Origin: JBBIRT01 sp037441725
GTDB taxonomy: Bacteria > Desulfobacterota > BSN033 > UBA1163
DNA: 38,371 nt
Assembly (NCBI GenBank): GCA_037441725.1
Contig: JBBIRT010000010.1
Span: 1-38,371 of the forward strand
Direction of reading: 5' to 3'
This document shows positions 24,257 to 32,534 of the stretch, one piece after another. The position numbers and the translations under genes were made by a program. The notes under the pieces are model-generated. The model saw nothing but the letters and a program-made list of their open reading frames with translations. It made no database searches and was not told where the DNA came from. Positions within the stretch are counted from its first letter, which is position 1. Each line of letters opens with the position of its first letter.

Positions 24257-25351
24257 ATGACCCAAAGATCGAAAGGTTATCTTAAGATTTTTATCTATAT
24301 CAGCGCCCTCCTCCTCTTCCTGACATCCTGTTCCAATATTCCCTTGATCGGAAAGAAGGAAGAGAAGGCTGAAAAACTCCCTGAAGGAAGGACCGTATCC
24401 ATTGAAGGAATGGAAAAGGTAAAAGGAGTCAATCCTCCTAAGACCGAAACAGGTGCTTCAAAACAAACCCCTTCCCCACCCTCTATTCAAAGAAGGGACA
24501 CTGAAACAAGGATAGCCTCAATTCCGAGTCGATCCTATCCAAGTTCTTCCCTGCCCTTCTTTCAGATGGGGTTTAAGAAGAAAGTAGCCATCTTAGATTT
24601 TGAGAATAATACCACCTATAAAGAAGAGGAGATCAGTGAGGTAGTGGCTAAGAAGATTTCTGAGAAATTGGAAGTGACCCAGAGGGTGATCCCCCTTGAT
24701 AAGATGGTCGTCTCAGAAATGCTAAATCGTGAAGGGTTTAAGTTTGAAAGTCTCTCAGATCCTGCTGTGATGAAACATGCCCATCATTCACTTGGAGTCC
24801 AGGCATTCGTCTGGGGAGCAGTAACAGATCTGAGCATCCTTTCTTCAAAGGCCTCTGAAACCTCTGAGGAGGAAGTCTCCTTTGCCACAGCAAAAATTGA
24901 GATTCGCCTCATCGATGCCTCAACTGGAAACTTACTAAAAACCTTCATTGGAAGAAGCCCCATCTTTGGGACCAAAGAGTCTGGGGAGTATAGCAAGAGC
25001 AAGGCGGTCATCAAAGCGATTGAATTCAGCTTAGATGATATTCTTGAAAGTTTTCTAAGACAGCTCGATCTCTTAGATTGGACGACTACCATTGCTAAGG
25101 TTGAAGGGGAGAATGTCTATCTCAATGCAGGAAAACTTTCAGGAGTAAGGGTTGGGGATACCTTAGAGGTTTATGAACCTGGAAAAGAGATCTTTCATCC
25201 CCTGACAAACCTTTCCCTCGGATGGACTACTGGAAGACTCAAAGGAGCAATCAAAATCACTGACCTCTTTGGTATTGATGCATCTATAGGAAAAGTTATC
25301 CAGGGTGAGGACCTTGGTCCGAACGATGTAGTAAAGTTAACCATAAGGTAA
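24257..25351 (+). CDS. CsgG/FlgT-like lipoprotein
   Basis: A 364-residue lipoprotein with signal sequence and lipobox LTSC (Cys25). Residues about 30-100 are a proline/serine-rich linker. From KKKVAILDFENNTTYKEEEI the protein resembles CsgG-type outer-membrane assembly proteins (ISEKLEVTQRVIPLDKMVV, then QAFVWGAVTDLSI, then ATAKIEIRLIDASTGNLLKT). The C-terminus, ENVYLNAGKLSGVRVGDTLE onward, resembles the FlgT C-terminal domain. CsgG forms export pores; this protein lacks curli genes nearby, so its role is open. It shares the FlgO/CsgG-type domain with the FG-GAP protein 2.3 kb upstream, suggesting a functional pair. AAGGAG precedes the ATG. Confidence 0.78.
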   Translation: MTQRSKGYLKIFIYISALLLFLTSCSNIPLIGKKEEKAEKLPEGRTVSIEGMEKVKGVNPPKTETGASKQTPSPPSIQRRDTETRIASIPSRSYPSSSLPFFQMGFKKKVAILDFENNTTYKEEEISEVVAKKISEKLEVTQRVIPLDKMVVSEMLNREGFKFESLSDPAVMKHAHHSLGVQAFVWGAVTDLSILSSKASETSEEEVSFATAKIEIRLIDASTGNLLKTFIGRSPIFGTKESGEYSKSKAVIKAIEFSLDDILESFLRQLDLLDWTTTIAKVEGENVYLNAGKLSGVRVGDTLEVYEPGKEIFHPLTNLSLGWTTGRLKGAIKITDLFGIDASIGKVIQGEDLGPNDVVKLTIR

Positions 25352-25376
25352 TCGATTTCCTTTTAAATAGATTTAT

Positions 25377-25419
25377 TCCTGGTTTCAAAGATATAGCCTA
25401 ATGAAAAAACCAGGATTTC
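25377..25419 (+). terminator. possible terminator after the CsgG-like gene
   Basis: TCCTGGTTT (25377-25385) and AAACCAGGA (25407-25415) form a 9-bp stem around a 21-base loop, followed by TTTC. The large loop and short T-tract make it weak. A further CCTGGTTT occurs about 90 bases downstream. Confidence 0.4.
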
Positions 25420-25426
25420 TTTAAAG

Positions 25427-25440
25427 AGACCTCTGAAAAA
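25427..25440 (+). repeat. 14-bp direct repeat, copy 2
   Basis: AGACCTCTGAAAAA, identical to 24121-24134. Confidence 0.6.
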
Positions 25441-25546
25441 GCCCTTGAATGACCAGGGATTCAGGGTTCCAAACCCTTTGGATGTGGGCAATTTACTCCA
25501 CCTGGTTTAATTTTTAAAACTTTTTTAGAAATCTTTTAATGGGGTC

Positions 25547-25575
25547 TTGACGTAGAAGAAAGTTTGTGATAATTT
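25547..25575 (+). promoter_or_regulatory. promoter of the dehydrogenase/hydratase fusion gene
   Basis: TTGACG at 25547-25552, 17 bases, TAATTT at 25570-25575. The leader is about 65 bases, ending in AAAGGAGG. Confidence 0.5.
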
Positions 25576-25649
25576 ACACTATCTATCGAATTAAATAAAA
25601 ATATTTAAATTTTCCCCTCATAGAAGGGGTATATGAAAGGAGGATTCTC

Positions 25650-27671
25650 ATGGCATTTACGATGTTTGGTCGGACAATTCGAAAGGTTGGAGTGATCGGT
25701 TCAGGTAATATCGGCCCTGACATTGCCCTTCACTTCAGCCAAAACCTCACTTCCTATGGCGTACCAGTGGTTGTGGTAGATATCGTTCAGGCAGCCCTTG
25801 ATTCAGGGGCAAAAAAAGCTGAATCTAAGATCACTAAGGCAGTGGAGAAAAAGGTCTATAAGAAAGAGGAGGGGGATGCAATCTTTAAGAATATCCTCTT
25901 CACCACAGACTATGGTAAACTGACCGATGCCGATCTGGTGATTGAGGCTGCCTTTGAAAGGCTTGATGTAAAACATAAAATCTTTGCTCAGCTTGAAGAG
26001 ACCTGTTCCAAAACAGCCATTTTAGCTTCTAATTCCTCCCACATTCCACCTGAAGAAATCTTTCCGAACATGAAAGAAAAATCCCGATGCCTGGTGCTCC
26101 ATTACTTCTTCCCTGCCGAGAGAAATATCCTGCTTGAAGTGGTCCCAATGAAGGAGACCGATCCTGCGATTGTCGAATATTCAATGAAATTTTATGAATT
26201 CATTGGCAAAGCCCCTATCAAGGTAAAGAGCCGGTTTGGATTTGCTGTGAATCCTTTCTTCGAGGGGATGTTTCTTGCCACCATCCTTGCGATTGAAAAA
26301 GGGCTTGCCACGGTCAAACAGGCAGATACCATCGTTCAGAAGACCCTCGGAATGGGAGTTGGTCCATGCACAGGTCATAACCTTACAGGTGGAAACCCCC
26401 TCACCCAACATGGTTTGAAGCTATACACGAACATCATCATGCCATGGTTTCATTCCCCAAAGATTTTAGATGAATATGTGAATACGGGCAAATCTTGGGA
26501 GGTTGCGGCAAGAGGAGAGACTGTAGAATATAGCCAAGAAGTCTATGAAGCGATTTCAAGTCGAGCCATGGCTGCCTTTTTTGGGATTGCCTGCGAAATC
26601 GTTGATAGTGGAATCACCAATATTGGTGATCTGGACATGGCCATTGAAAACGGCCTGGTGATGACCCCACCCTTCCAATTAATGAATCAAGTGGGAATCA
26701 AGAAATCTCTTGAGCTGGTCGAAGCCTATGCAAAAGAATATCCTGGGTTTAAGGTGACTGATCTACTGAGAAAGCAGGCAGCCTCTGGAAAACCCTGGAA
26801 GATCCCGGTCGTCTTTAGAGAAGATAAAGACGATATCGCCATTGTAAAAATTCGAAGGCCAAAGGTGCTCAATGCCCTTAATAAGGATGTCTTTGACCAG
26901 TTGAAAGAGATTTTCACAGATATCAAGAACGATCCAAAGATTAAAGGAGCAGTCTTAACAGGATTTGGTACGAGAGCCTTTGTCTCCGGAGCAGATATTG
27001 GAATGCTTGCTGCCCTAAAGACCCCTGAAGAAGCCGAAGCCGGCTGTCAGAGAGATAAAGGACCACTATCTTTGATTGAAAATCTTGGCAAACCTGTGGT
27101 TTGTGCAATGAATGGATTGGCCTTTGGGGGTGGAAATGAATTGGCCATGGCCTGCACTGCCCGAATCGCCAAGAAAGGACAGAAGGTCTTTGTGGCTCAG
27201 CCTGAACCAACCCTCGGCATCATCCCAGGAGCAGGTGGAACCCAGAGGCTTCCAAGACTGGTTGGCATTGAAAAGGCTTGGCCCATTTTAAGAACAGGCA
27301 ATCCTATTTCTTCTGCTGAAGCAAAAGAGATCGGCTTGATCCAGGAAGAAGTGGAAGGCGATCTCATTGAGGCAGCCCTTACCTGGGTTAAAAATATCCT
27401 TTCTGGAAAAGTAAAAGTGGAACCTATTAAGAAAGGTCCCATCCCCATCCCTTCAAAACTTCCTGAAGTCGATATTGGACATCTCAGCAAGAAGATTGAC
27501 TCTCTCCTTCAGAAGGCCATCTTAGAGGGAGCAAAGATGACCCTTGAGGAGGGTCTGAAGTTCGAATCCAAGGTCTTTGGAGAATGTCTCTTAACTGAGG
27601 ATATGCGAATCGGGATGGAAAATTTCTTGAACAATGGCCCAAGAGTCAAAGCCAATTTTGTCCATCGGTGA
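25650..27671 (+). CDS. 3-hydroxyacyl-CoA dehydrogenase / enoyl-CoA hydratase fusion protein
   Basis: A 673-residue bifunctional beta-oxidation enzyme. Residues about 10-375 are the NAD-dependent 3-hydroxyacyl-CoA dehydrogenase: dinucleotide motif GSGNIG (17-22), catalytic His151 in LVLHYFFP, and a C-terminal dimer domain. Residues about 385-670 are the hydratase: oxyanion-hole VSGADIGML, GGGNELAMAC with Glu497 and QPEPTLGIIPGAGGTQR with Glu519, the two catalytic glutamates. The order is dehydrogenase first, as in archaeal-type and many anaerobe fusions, opposite to FadB. It hydrates enoyl-CoA to 3-hydroxyacyl-CoA and oxidises it to 3-oxoacyl-CoA, which a thiolase such as the one at 18991 could cleave. 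AAAGGAGG precedes the ATG. Confidence 0.94.
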   Translation: MAFTMFGRTIRKVGVIGSGNIGPDIALHFSQNLTSYGVPVVVVDIVQAALDSGAKKAESKITKAVEKKVYKKEEGDAIFKNILFTTDYGKLTDADLVIEAAFERLDVKHKIFAQLEETCSKTAILASNSSHIPPEEIFPNMKEKSRCLVLHYFFPAERNILLEVVPMKETDPAIVEYSMKFYEFIGKAPIKVKSRFGFAVNPFFEGMFLATILAIEKGLATVKQADTIVQKTLGMGVGPCTGHNLTGGNPLTQHGLKLYTNIIMPWFHSPKILDEYVNTGKSWEVAARGETVEYSQEVYEAISSRAMAAFFGIACEIVDSGITNIGDLDMAIENGLVMTPPFQLMNQVGIKKSLELVEAYAKEYPGFKVTDLLRKQAASGKPWKIPVVFREDKDDIAIVKIRRPKVLNALNKDVFDQLKEIFTDIKNDPKIKGAVLTGFGTRAFVSGADIGMLAALKTPEEAEAGCQRDKGPLSLIENLGKPVVCAMNGLAFGGGNELAMACTARIAKKGQKVFVAQPEPTLGIIPGAGGTQRLPRLVGIEKAWPILRTGNPISSAEAKEIGLIQEEVEGDLIEAALTWVKNILSGKVKVEPIKKGPIPIPSKLPEVDIGHLSKKIDSLLQKAILEGAKMTLEEGLKFESKVFGECLLTEDMRIGMENFLNNGPRVKANFVHR

Positions 27672-27788
27672 TAGGGTTCCTTAATTAAAATGAGAAGATA
27701 ACTCTTTGAATGATAACCCTTTATGACATACGAAACGGGCTTTGCTGCCATAAGCCCTAACCTTTATAAAAAAATGGGGGATTGAACG

Positions 27789-29246
27789 ATGAGTTTAAGA
27801 GATGAGTTGATGAAAATAGTAGGTGTGAATCATTTCTCTGATGATCCTGAAGTTCTAAAGAAATACTCAAAGGATCTGAGCTTAGTCCACCCTGGAATGC
27901 CCAATTACGTGGTCAAACCAAAAGATGCCTTTGAGATCCAGAAGATCATCAAGTTGGCCAATGAACAAAAGATCCCAGTGATCCCTGTGAGCTCTCAAAT
28001 CCATTTTAATGGGGCTACCATTCCCAAACAGGGAGGGATCATCCTCGAGCTAAGCAGGTTGGATAAAGTCTTAGAAATCGACGAAGCTAACAGAAGGGTA
28101 AGGATTGAGGCAGGGGTGACCTGGGGTCAATTGACAGAAACCCTTGAAAAGCAGGGGTTTCGTATGATCATGCCCTTACTCCCTCATGCCCAGCGGTCTG
28201 TGGTGACCGATTATCTCGAGAGAGAGGTTCCCACCAATACCGTCTATGATTATGGAGAACCCATTCAGAGCATGGAGGTCGTTTGGCCGACCGGAGAGAT
28301 CTTCAGGATGGGGTCTGCCAGTGTCGATGGCTATCCAAACTCCATCTCAAAGGGAGCAAATCCATCTGGCCCCGGAATCGATTTTTACAGGTTCCTCCAG
28401 GGAGCCCAGGGAACCATGGGAGTGGTTACCTGGTCAAACTTTAAGATCGAATCCATTCCAAAGATGGATAAAATATACTTTGCCCCCATCACTGACCTTC
28501 CTCTCGCAATGGATTTTCTATACCGGATATTACCCCGTCGCATTGGTCAGGAATGCCTACTGCTCAACAAGGTAGCCCTCTCTGCCATTTTAACCGATCA
28601 ATGGCCCACGGGATTTGAGAAAATGCAAAAGACCCTTCCTCCATGGACACTCATTCTGGTCCTAAGCGGATTGATTCGACGGCCTGAAGAGAAGATCGCT
28701 TATGAAGAGAAGGCATTGGATGAGATTGTAAGAAATGAATATCAAGGCCTCACCCTTACAGATAACCTTCCTGGTTTTCCTGGAACGGGAAGAAAGCTTT
28801 TGGGAATGTTACGAAAACCATGGCCTGCAGAAGTCACGTATTGGAAGAACCGATATAAGGGAGGGTGCCACAGCCTCTTCTTTATTGCCAGGCCCTCATG
28901 GACTAAGAAATATATTGGAAGGGTTGAAGAGATTTCAGCCCGTCATGGATATCCCATCCATGAGATTGGAATTTACATCCAACCCATTGAACATAATCGG
29001 GCCTGCCATCTCGAATTCCATTTCTTCTATGACCCTGAAAAGAGCTCCGAGGTTGAAAGGATGAGAGCATTGAATCGGGAGGCAGCCAAGGCCTTGATGG
29101 ATGAAGGAGCCTTCTTCACAAGGCCCTATGGAGACTTGGCCTCTATGGTCTATGAACGGGCAGCAAATTATACAATCACTTTGAGGAGACTCAAAAAGGT
29201 ATTTGATCCAAACAATATCATGAATCCTGGGAATCTCTGTTTTTAG
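27789..29246 (+). CDS. FAD-binding oxidoreductase, PCMH/GlcD type
   Basis: A 485-residue flavoprotein of the VAO/PCMH superfamily. The FAD domain spans about residues 35-225 (NYVVKPKDAFEIQKIIKLAN, PVIPVSSQIHFNGATIP, then VRIEAGVTWGQLTETLEKQG, and QGAQGTMGVVTWSNFKI). The C-terminal substrate domain ends KKVFDPNNIMNPGNLCF, the usual closing motif. The glycine-rich stretch before residue 80 is unusually poor in glycine, as in 4-cresol-dehydrogenase-like members. It probably oxidises a hydroxy or hydroxyaryl substrate and passes electrons to the Fe-S protein encoded next, 101 bases downstream. Only a weak G-run serves as ribosome-binding site. Confidence 0.85.
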   Translation: MSLRDELMKIVGVNHFSDDPEVLKKYSKDLSLVHPGMPNYVVKPKDAFEIQKIIKLANEQKIPVIPVSSQIHFNGATIPKQGGIILELSRLDKVLEIDEANRRVRIEAGVTWGQLTETLEKQGFRMIMPLLPHAQRSVVTDYLEREVPTNTVYDYGEPIQSMEVVWPTGEIFRMGSASVDGYPNSISKGANPSGPGIDFYRFLQGAQGTMGVVTWSNFKIESIPKMDKIYFAPITDLPLAMDFLYRILPRRIGQECLLLNKVALSAILTDQWPTGFEKMQKTLPPWTLILVLSGLIRRPEEKIAYEEKALDEIVRNEYQGLTLTDNLPGFPGTGRKLLGMLRKPWPAEVTYWKNRYKGGCHSLFFIARPSWTKKYIGRVEEISARHGYPIHEIGIYIQPIEHNRACHLEFHFFYDPEKSSEVERMRALNREAAKALMDEGAFFTRPYGDLASMVYERAANYTITLRRLKKVFDPNNIMNPGNLCF

Positions 29247-29347
29247 TGAGACTTCTGATTGCATGGAGGATGAAACGATTACACCGATTCGGAATGCATT
29301 AAAAGAGAAGAATCTGTGTAATCAACATTTGGAAAGGGAGGAAAAAG

Positions 29348-30637
29348 ATGCCGAAGAAGCAGGTAAGTTTAGACGTGACCAATCTGAATAATTTTGTATA
29401 CGATATGAGCCGCTGTATTAAATGTAAAGGCTGCTACTGGGTAGAACATACCTACATGCCTGGGATCAAATTTTCAACCCGGTGTCCAAGCAACACTTGG
29501 AACGATTTTGATTCTTACGGAGCCTTTGGAAAGATGAGGATTGGAACCGCCGTGGCAGAGGGAAGGATGAAGTGGACTCCAAAGCTCCTCGAAATCATCT
29601 ATGCGGATCCTCTTTGTGGGGCCTGTGATGTGGGATGTAAGAGGAACCTTGATCTTGAAATCGGACTTACCCTCGAAGCCTTAAGGATCAAGGCGGTCAA
29701 GGATGGAGCAGGACCCATGCCTGTCCATAAAAAGATTGCCGAAAACATTGCAAAGAAACACAACTCTTTGGGTTCTCCCCATGAGAATCGGAAGAAATGG
29801 TTGACCTCTGATATGAAAGTCTCACAGAAGGCAGATCTCCTCTACTTCGTTGGTTGTTCCGCCTCGTACACCAATAATGAGATTGCAAAGGCCACTGCAA
29901 AGATTCTAAACACCTCCAACACACCCTTTATGCTCTTGCCGGATGAATGGTGCTGTGGGAATATCCTCTATTCAGTGGGCATGATCGATGAGGCCCGGAA
30001 GCTTGCTCGTCGAAATCTGGAGGAGGTAAAAAAGACAGGCGCAACGACTCTTCTCCTCAGTTGTGCAGAGGGTTACCGGATGTGGAAAGTAGATTATCCC
30101 AAGATGCTTAACATCGCTACCTCAGATCTGGGTTTCAGGGTGGTCCATTTAGTGGAATATGTAGACGAATTGATGAAGAAGGGCACCTTGAAATTGACCA
30201 AGCCTATTGATCTCAGAGTAACTTATCATGATTCCTGTGGGATCAGCAGGCTCTGTGACGCCTGGACTCCTTGGGAAGGAGAACGCGGGTGGATGGGTAC
30301 GGTAAGCCCTCCCTTAAAGAGACGGCGGGGCAGAGAGGGTCTCTATGCTCAGCCCAGAAATATTTTGAGCTCAATTCCAGGACTAAAACTTGTGGAGATG
30401 CCAAGGATTAGAGAGAATGCATTCTGCTGTGGTGCAGGTCGGGGAACAAAGGAGGCCTTCCCAGATCTCTCTTCATTTTCAGCAAAACACAGGCTTGAAG
30501 AGGTAAAAGAGGTTGGAGCAGAGGGATTGATCTCTGCCTGCCCGTGGTGTAAAAACAATTTTTCTCAAGCGGTCAAAGAAAATGGTGACAATATCAAGGT
30601 GATGGATATCTCAGAAATGATATCAGCAGCGATTTAA
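29348..30637 (+). CDS. CCG-domain Fe-S protein (GlcF/HdrD-like)
   Basis: A 429-residue electron-transfer protein. The N-terminus has cysteine groups CIKCKGC and CGACDVGCKR for Fe-S clusters. Two CCG domains follow: DEWCCGNIL with its partner cysteines, and ENAFCCGAGRG with ISACPWCKNNF. CCG domains hold unusual 4Fe-4S clusters in heterodisulfide reductases, glycolate oxidase GlcF and related quinone- or electron-carrier-linked enzymes. A stretch of about 25 residues between YHDSCGISRL and GLYAQPRNIL (basic KRRRGR inside) is present in a known anaerobe subgroup rather than being a novel insertion. GGAGG precedes the ATG. It lies between two flavoprotein genes, suggesting that one or both pass electrons through it. 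Confidence 0.88.
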   Translation: MPKKQVSLDVTNLNNFVYDMSRCIKCKGCYWVEHTYMPGIKFSTRCPSNTWNDFDSYGAFGKMRIGTAVAEGRMKWTPKLLEIIYADPLCGACDVGCKRNLDLEIGLTLEALRIKAVKDGAGPMPVHKKIAENIAKKHNSLGSPHENRKKWLTSDMKVSQKADLLYFVGCSASYTNNEIAKATAKILNTSNTPFMLLPDEWCCGNILYSVGMIDEARKLARRNLEEVKKTGATTLLLSCAEGYRMWKVDYPKMLNIATSDLGFRVVHLVEYVDELMKKGTLKLTKPIDLRVTYHDSCGISRLCDAWTPWEGERGWMGTVSPPLKRRRGREGLYAQPRNILSSIPGLKLVEMPRIRENAFCCGAGRGTKEAFPDLSSFSAKHRLEEVKEVGAEGLISACPWCKNNFSQAVKENGDNIKVMDISEMISAAI

Positions 30638-30645
30638 AATAGGGA

Positions 30646-30668
30646 CTATGAACGTTTATCGTTCATAG
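30646..30668. repeat. perfect hairpin at the head of the heptamer array
   Basis: CTATGAAC (30646-30653) and GTTCATAG (30661-30668) are perfect 8-bp inverted arms with a seven-base loop GTTTATC. It begins nine bases after the Fe-S protein stop. Confidence 0.75.
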
Positions 30669-30758
30669 TTCATCGTTCATCGTTCATTGTTCATCGTTCA
30701 TCGTTCATTGTTCATAGTTCATCGTTCATTGTACATAATTCATAGTTCATTGTTCAAG
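30661..30758 (+). repeat. heptamer tandem repeat (GTTCATN), 14 units
   Basis: Fourteen contiguous 7-base units. Ten of the first ten are GTTCAT plus A, C or T; the rest are GTACATA, ATTCATA, GTTCATT and GTTCAAG. The degenerate GTTTATC just upstream could be an earlier unit. The last unit merges with the ribosome-binding site AAGGAGG (30756-30762) of the following gene. It is non-coding. Confidence 0.95.
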
Positions 30759-30768
30759 GAGGACAATA

Positions 30769-32376
30769 ATGGCAATCGTCAAAGAAGCATACCGTGCATT
30801 GGAATCGATTGTGGGACCAAAGTACTTATCAGATGATCCAGTGATTTGTGAGGGGTATCGTTGCGGGCCAGGAGGATATGAGTGTGGGCTGGGATACGAA
30901 AGGGTGATGACCAAAATCCCAGGTGCTGTGATCCTTCCCCGAAATACAGAGGAAGTCCAGAAGATTGTGAAGGTCTGCAATCGTTATAATGTTCCCTATG
31001 TTCCTTATAGCACAGGGTTCTATGGACCCCGATCCCATTGCCATGTCGATAATGAGCTATTGATTGACTTAAAACGGCTCAACGATTTTGAGATCGATGA
31101 GAAACATCTTTATGCCGTCCTTGGCCCTGGGGTGATCTATTCACCTTTGCAGGAAGAGGCATTGAAACGAGGAGCTTATGTCGTGATTGGTGGGGGAGGG
31201 GCTCAGGCCTCGGTCATTGCAAATCTCATTGGATATGGATGGTCTCCATTGAGCCATAGAATCGGTCTTCCCCACAGAAGGATTTTAGGAACAGAACTCG
31301 TCCTACCTGATGGAGAATTGGTAAGAATGGGTTCATTGGCAGTAGGAGAGGACCCCTTCTGGGGTGAAGGGATAGGACCTGATTTGAGGGGATTATTAAG
31401 GGGTTATACCGGGCTAAGGGGTTGCCTCGGGATCGTGACCAAGATGGCGGTCAAGCTTCTTCCCTTCCAGCCCGAGCGACTGGTTCCTACAGGCATCTCT
31501 CCCAATACAGCGCTTGCCCTTCCTGAAAAAAGGGTAAAATGGATCAACTATCAGATGCCAAGCAAAGAGGCTCAGGTGAAGGCGATGTTTGAAATTGGAA
31601 AGGCTGAGATTGCAGGGGCAGTGACCAAAGTCCCCCTCTTCTGGCGAGCCATTGCCAAGGCAGAATGTAAGGAGGAATTCTGGCAGCTATGGGGTAAGGA
31701 GAATGAGGATACGATCAGGAATTTCCACATCGTTCGGGTCTTACTCATTGGGTTTACCTCTGAGGAGCAGATGAAATATGATGAGAATGTCTTAAATGAT
31801 ATCATGAAGGAATTGGGTGGCATTCCTCGACCTACGAAACCATCGGATGAATCGTGGATTAAGAATGCTGATTCTGCTGGGATGTGGTTGATGTGCGGCT
31901 CCTATGTCTCGGTTGACTATGTGATTGAGACACTTTCCCAGGCCACTGTTCATGGAGAGAGCTATGCAGAGCTGAAGAAGAAATATACCCCACCCCTGAT
32001 GCCTGACTATGGAGATCCAGGCTGGTTCCAGAGTTTTGAACTGGGCCATCAGGGCTATTCTGAATTCTTAATCTACTGGGATCAGGATGAGGATACAACC
32101 GGAGTAGATCACTTCTATGTAGAAACCGCAAAGATGAATATCAGGGAACGTTACTATACTTCACTCCTTGGACCTCATCAGCCCCTCTATCTGACAGGTC
32201 CAAAATATGGACCAAACTATCATGAATGGCTCTTAAAGATCAAAGATGAATTCGATCCGCAATGGGTCTGTCATCCTCCTGTACCCCTTGCCCATGATGA
32301 ATTCATGGAAAGAGCAGAATGGATGAAACCCATCAAAGACTGGGAAAGCCCCAAAGAATTAACTAAACCCCGTTAA
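30769..32376 (+). CDS. FAD-binding oxidoreductase, second PCMH/GlcD-type flavoprotein
   Basis: A 535-residue flavoprotein. The FAD domain is seen in KIPGAVILPRNTEEVQKIVK, YVPYSTGFYGPRSHCHVDNE, YAVLGPGVIYSPLQEEALKR and YTGLRGCLGIVTKMAVKLLP. IGGGGAQASVIANLIGYGWS and LGTELVLPDGELVRMG are typical for the family. It is longer than the first flavoprotein and only distantly similar, so the pair is not a recent duplication. The C-terminus (KIKDEFDPQWVCHPP) modifies the usual DPxxxxNPG ending. Its ribosome-binding site AAGGAGG overlaps the end of a heptamer array. It likely works with the Fe-S protein upstream; its substrate is unknown. Confidence 0.85.
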   Translation: MAIVKEAYRALESIVGPKYLSDDPVICEGYRCGPGGYECGLGYERVMTKIPGAVILPRNTEEVQKIVKVCNRYNVPYVPYSTGFYGPRSHCHVDNELLIDLKRLNDFEIDEKHLYAVLGPGVIYSPLQEEALKRGAYVVIGGGGAQASVIANLIGYGWSPLSHRIGLPHRRILGTELVLPDGELVRMGSLAVGEDPFWGEGIGPDLRGLLRGYTGLRGCLGIVTKMAVKLLPFQPERLVPTGISPNTALALPEKRVKWINYQMPSKEAQVKAMFEIGKAEIAGAVTKVPLFWRAIAKAECKEEFWQLWGKENEDTIRNFHIVRVLLIGFTSEEQMKYDENVLNDIMKELGGIPRPTKPSDESWIKNADSAGMWLMCGSYVSVDYVIETLSQATVHGESYAELKKKYTPPLMPDYGDPGWFQSFELGHQGYSEFLIYWDQDEDTTGVDHFYVETAKMNIRERYYTSLLGPHQPLYLTGPKYGPNYHEWLLKIKDEFDPQWVCHPPVPLAHDEFMERAEWMKPIKDWESPKELTKPR

Positions 32377-32389
32377 TTAGGGGAAAAGG

Positions 32390-32413
32390 AAAACAATAAG
32401 CATTTATTGTTTT
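32390..32413. terminator. AT-rich inverted repeat, possible bidirectional terminator
   Basis: AAAACAATAA (32390-32399), loop GCAT, TTATTGTTTT (32404-32413). It lies 14 bases after the flavoprotein stop, in the space between convergent genes. The stem is AT-rich, so the strength is uncertain. Confidence 0.5.
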
Positions 32414-32439
32414 AATAGCTTGTGTCTACAATCTCTGGA

Positions 32440-32484
32440 CGAAGTTAGAGGCTTGATATAATGTGTTTCGAGCTTCTAACTTCG
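32440..32484. repeat. long hairpin between convergent genes
   Basis: The left arm 32440-32456 begins CGAAGTTAGA and the right arm 32468-32484 ends TCTAACTTCG. Seventeen positions pair (fifteen Watson-Crick, two G-U) around an 11-base loop. It lies about 50 bases beyond the 3' end of the leftward oxidoreductase gene and could terminate it, or be a dispersed palindromic repeat. Confidence 0.75.
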
Positions 32485-32534
32485 ATACCAGCCTCGCCAC
32501 CGTAAGACAATATATTCCCCACACATAGGTTCTA

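Noticed and set aside
30255..30340. Novel insertion in the CCG Fe-S protein
   Set aside because: A comparable segment with PWEG and a basic RRRG stretch is remembered from related anaerobe proteins, so it is a subgroup feature.
30646..30758. CRISPR-like array
   Set aside because: Units are 7 bases, contiguous, without spacers, and no cas genes are near.
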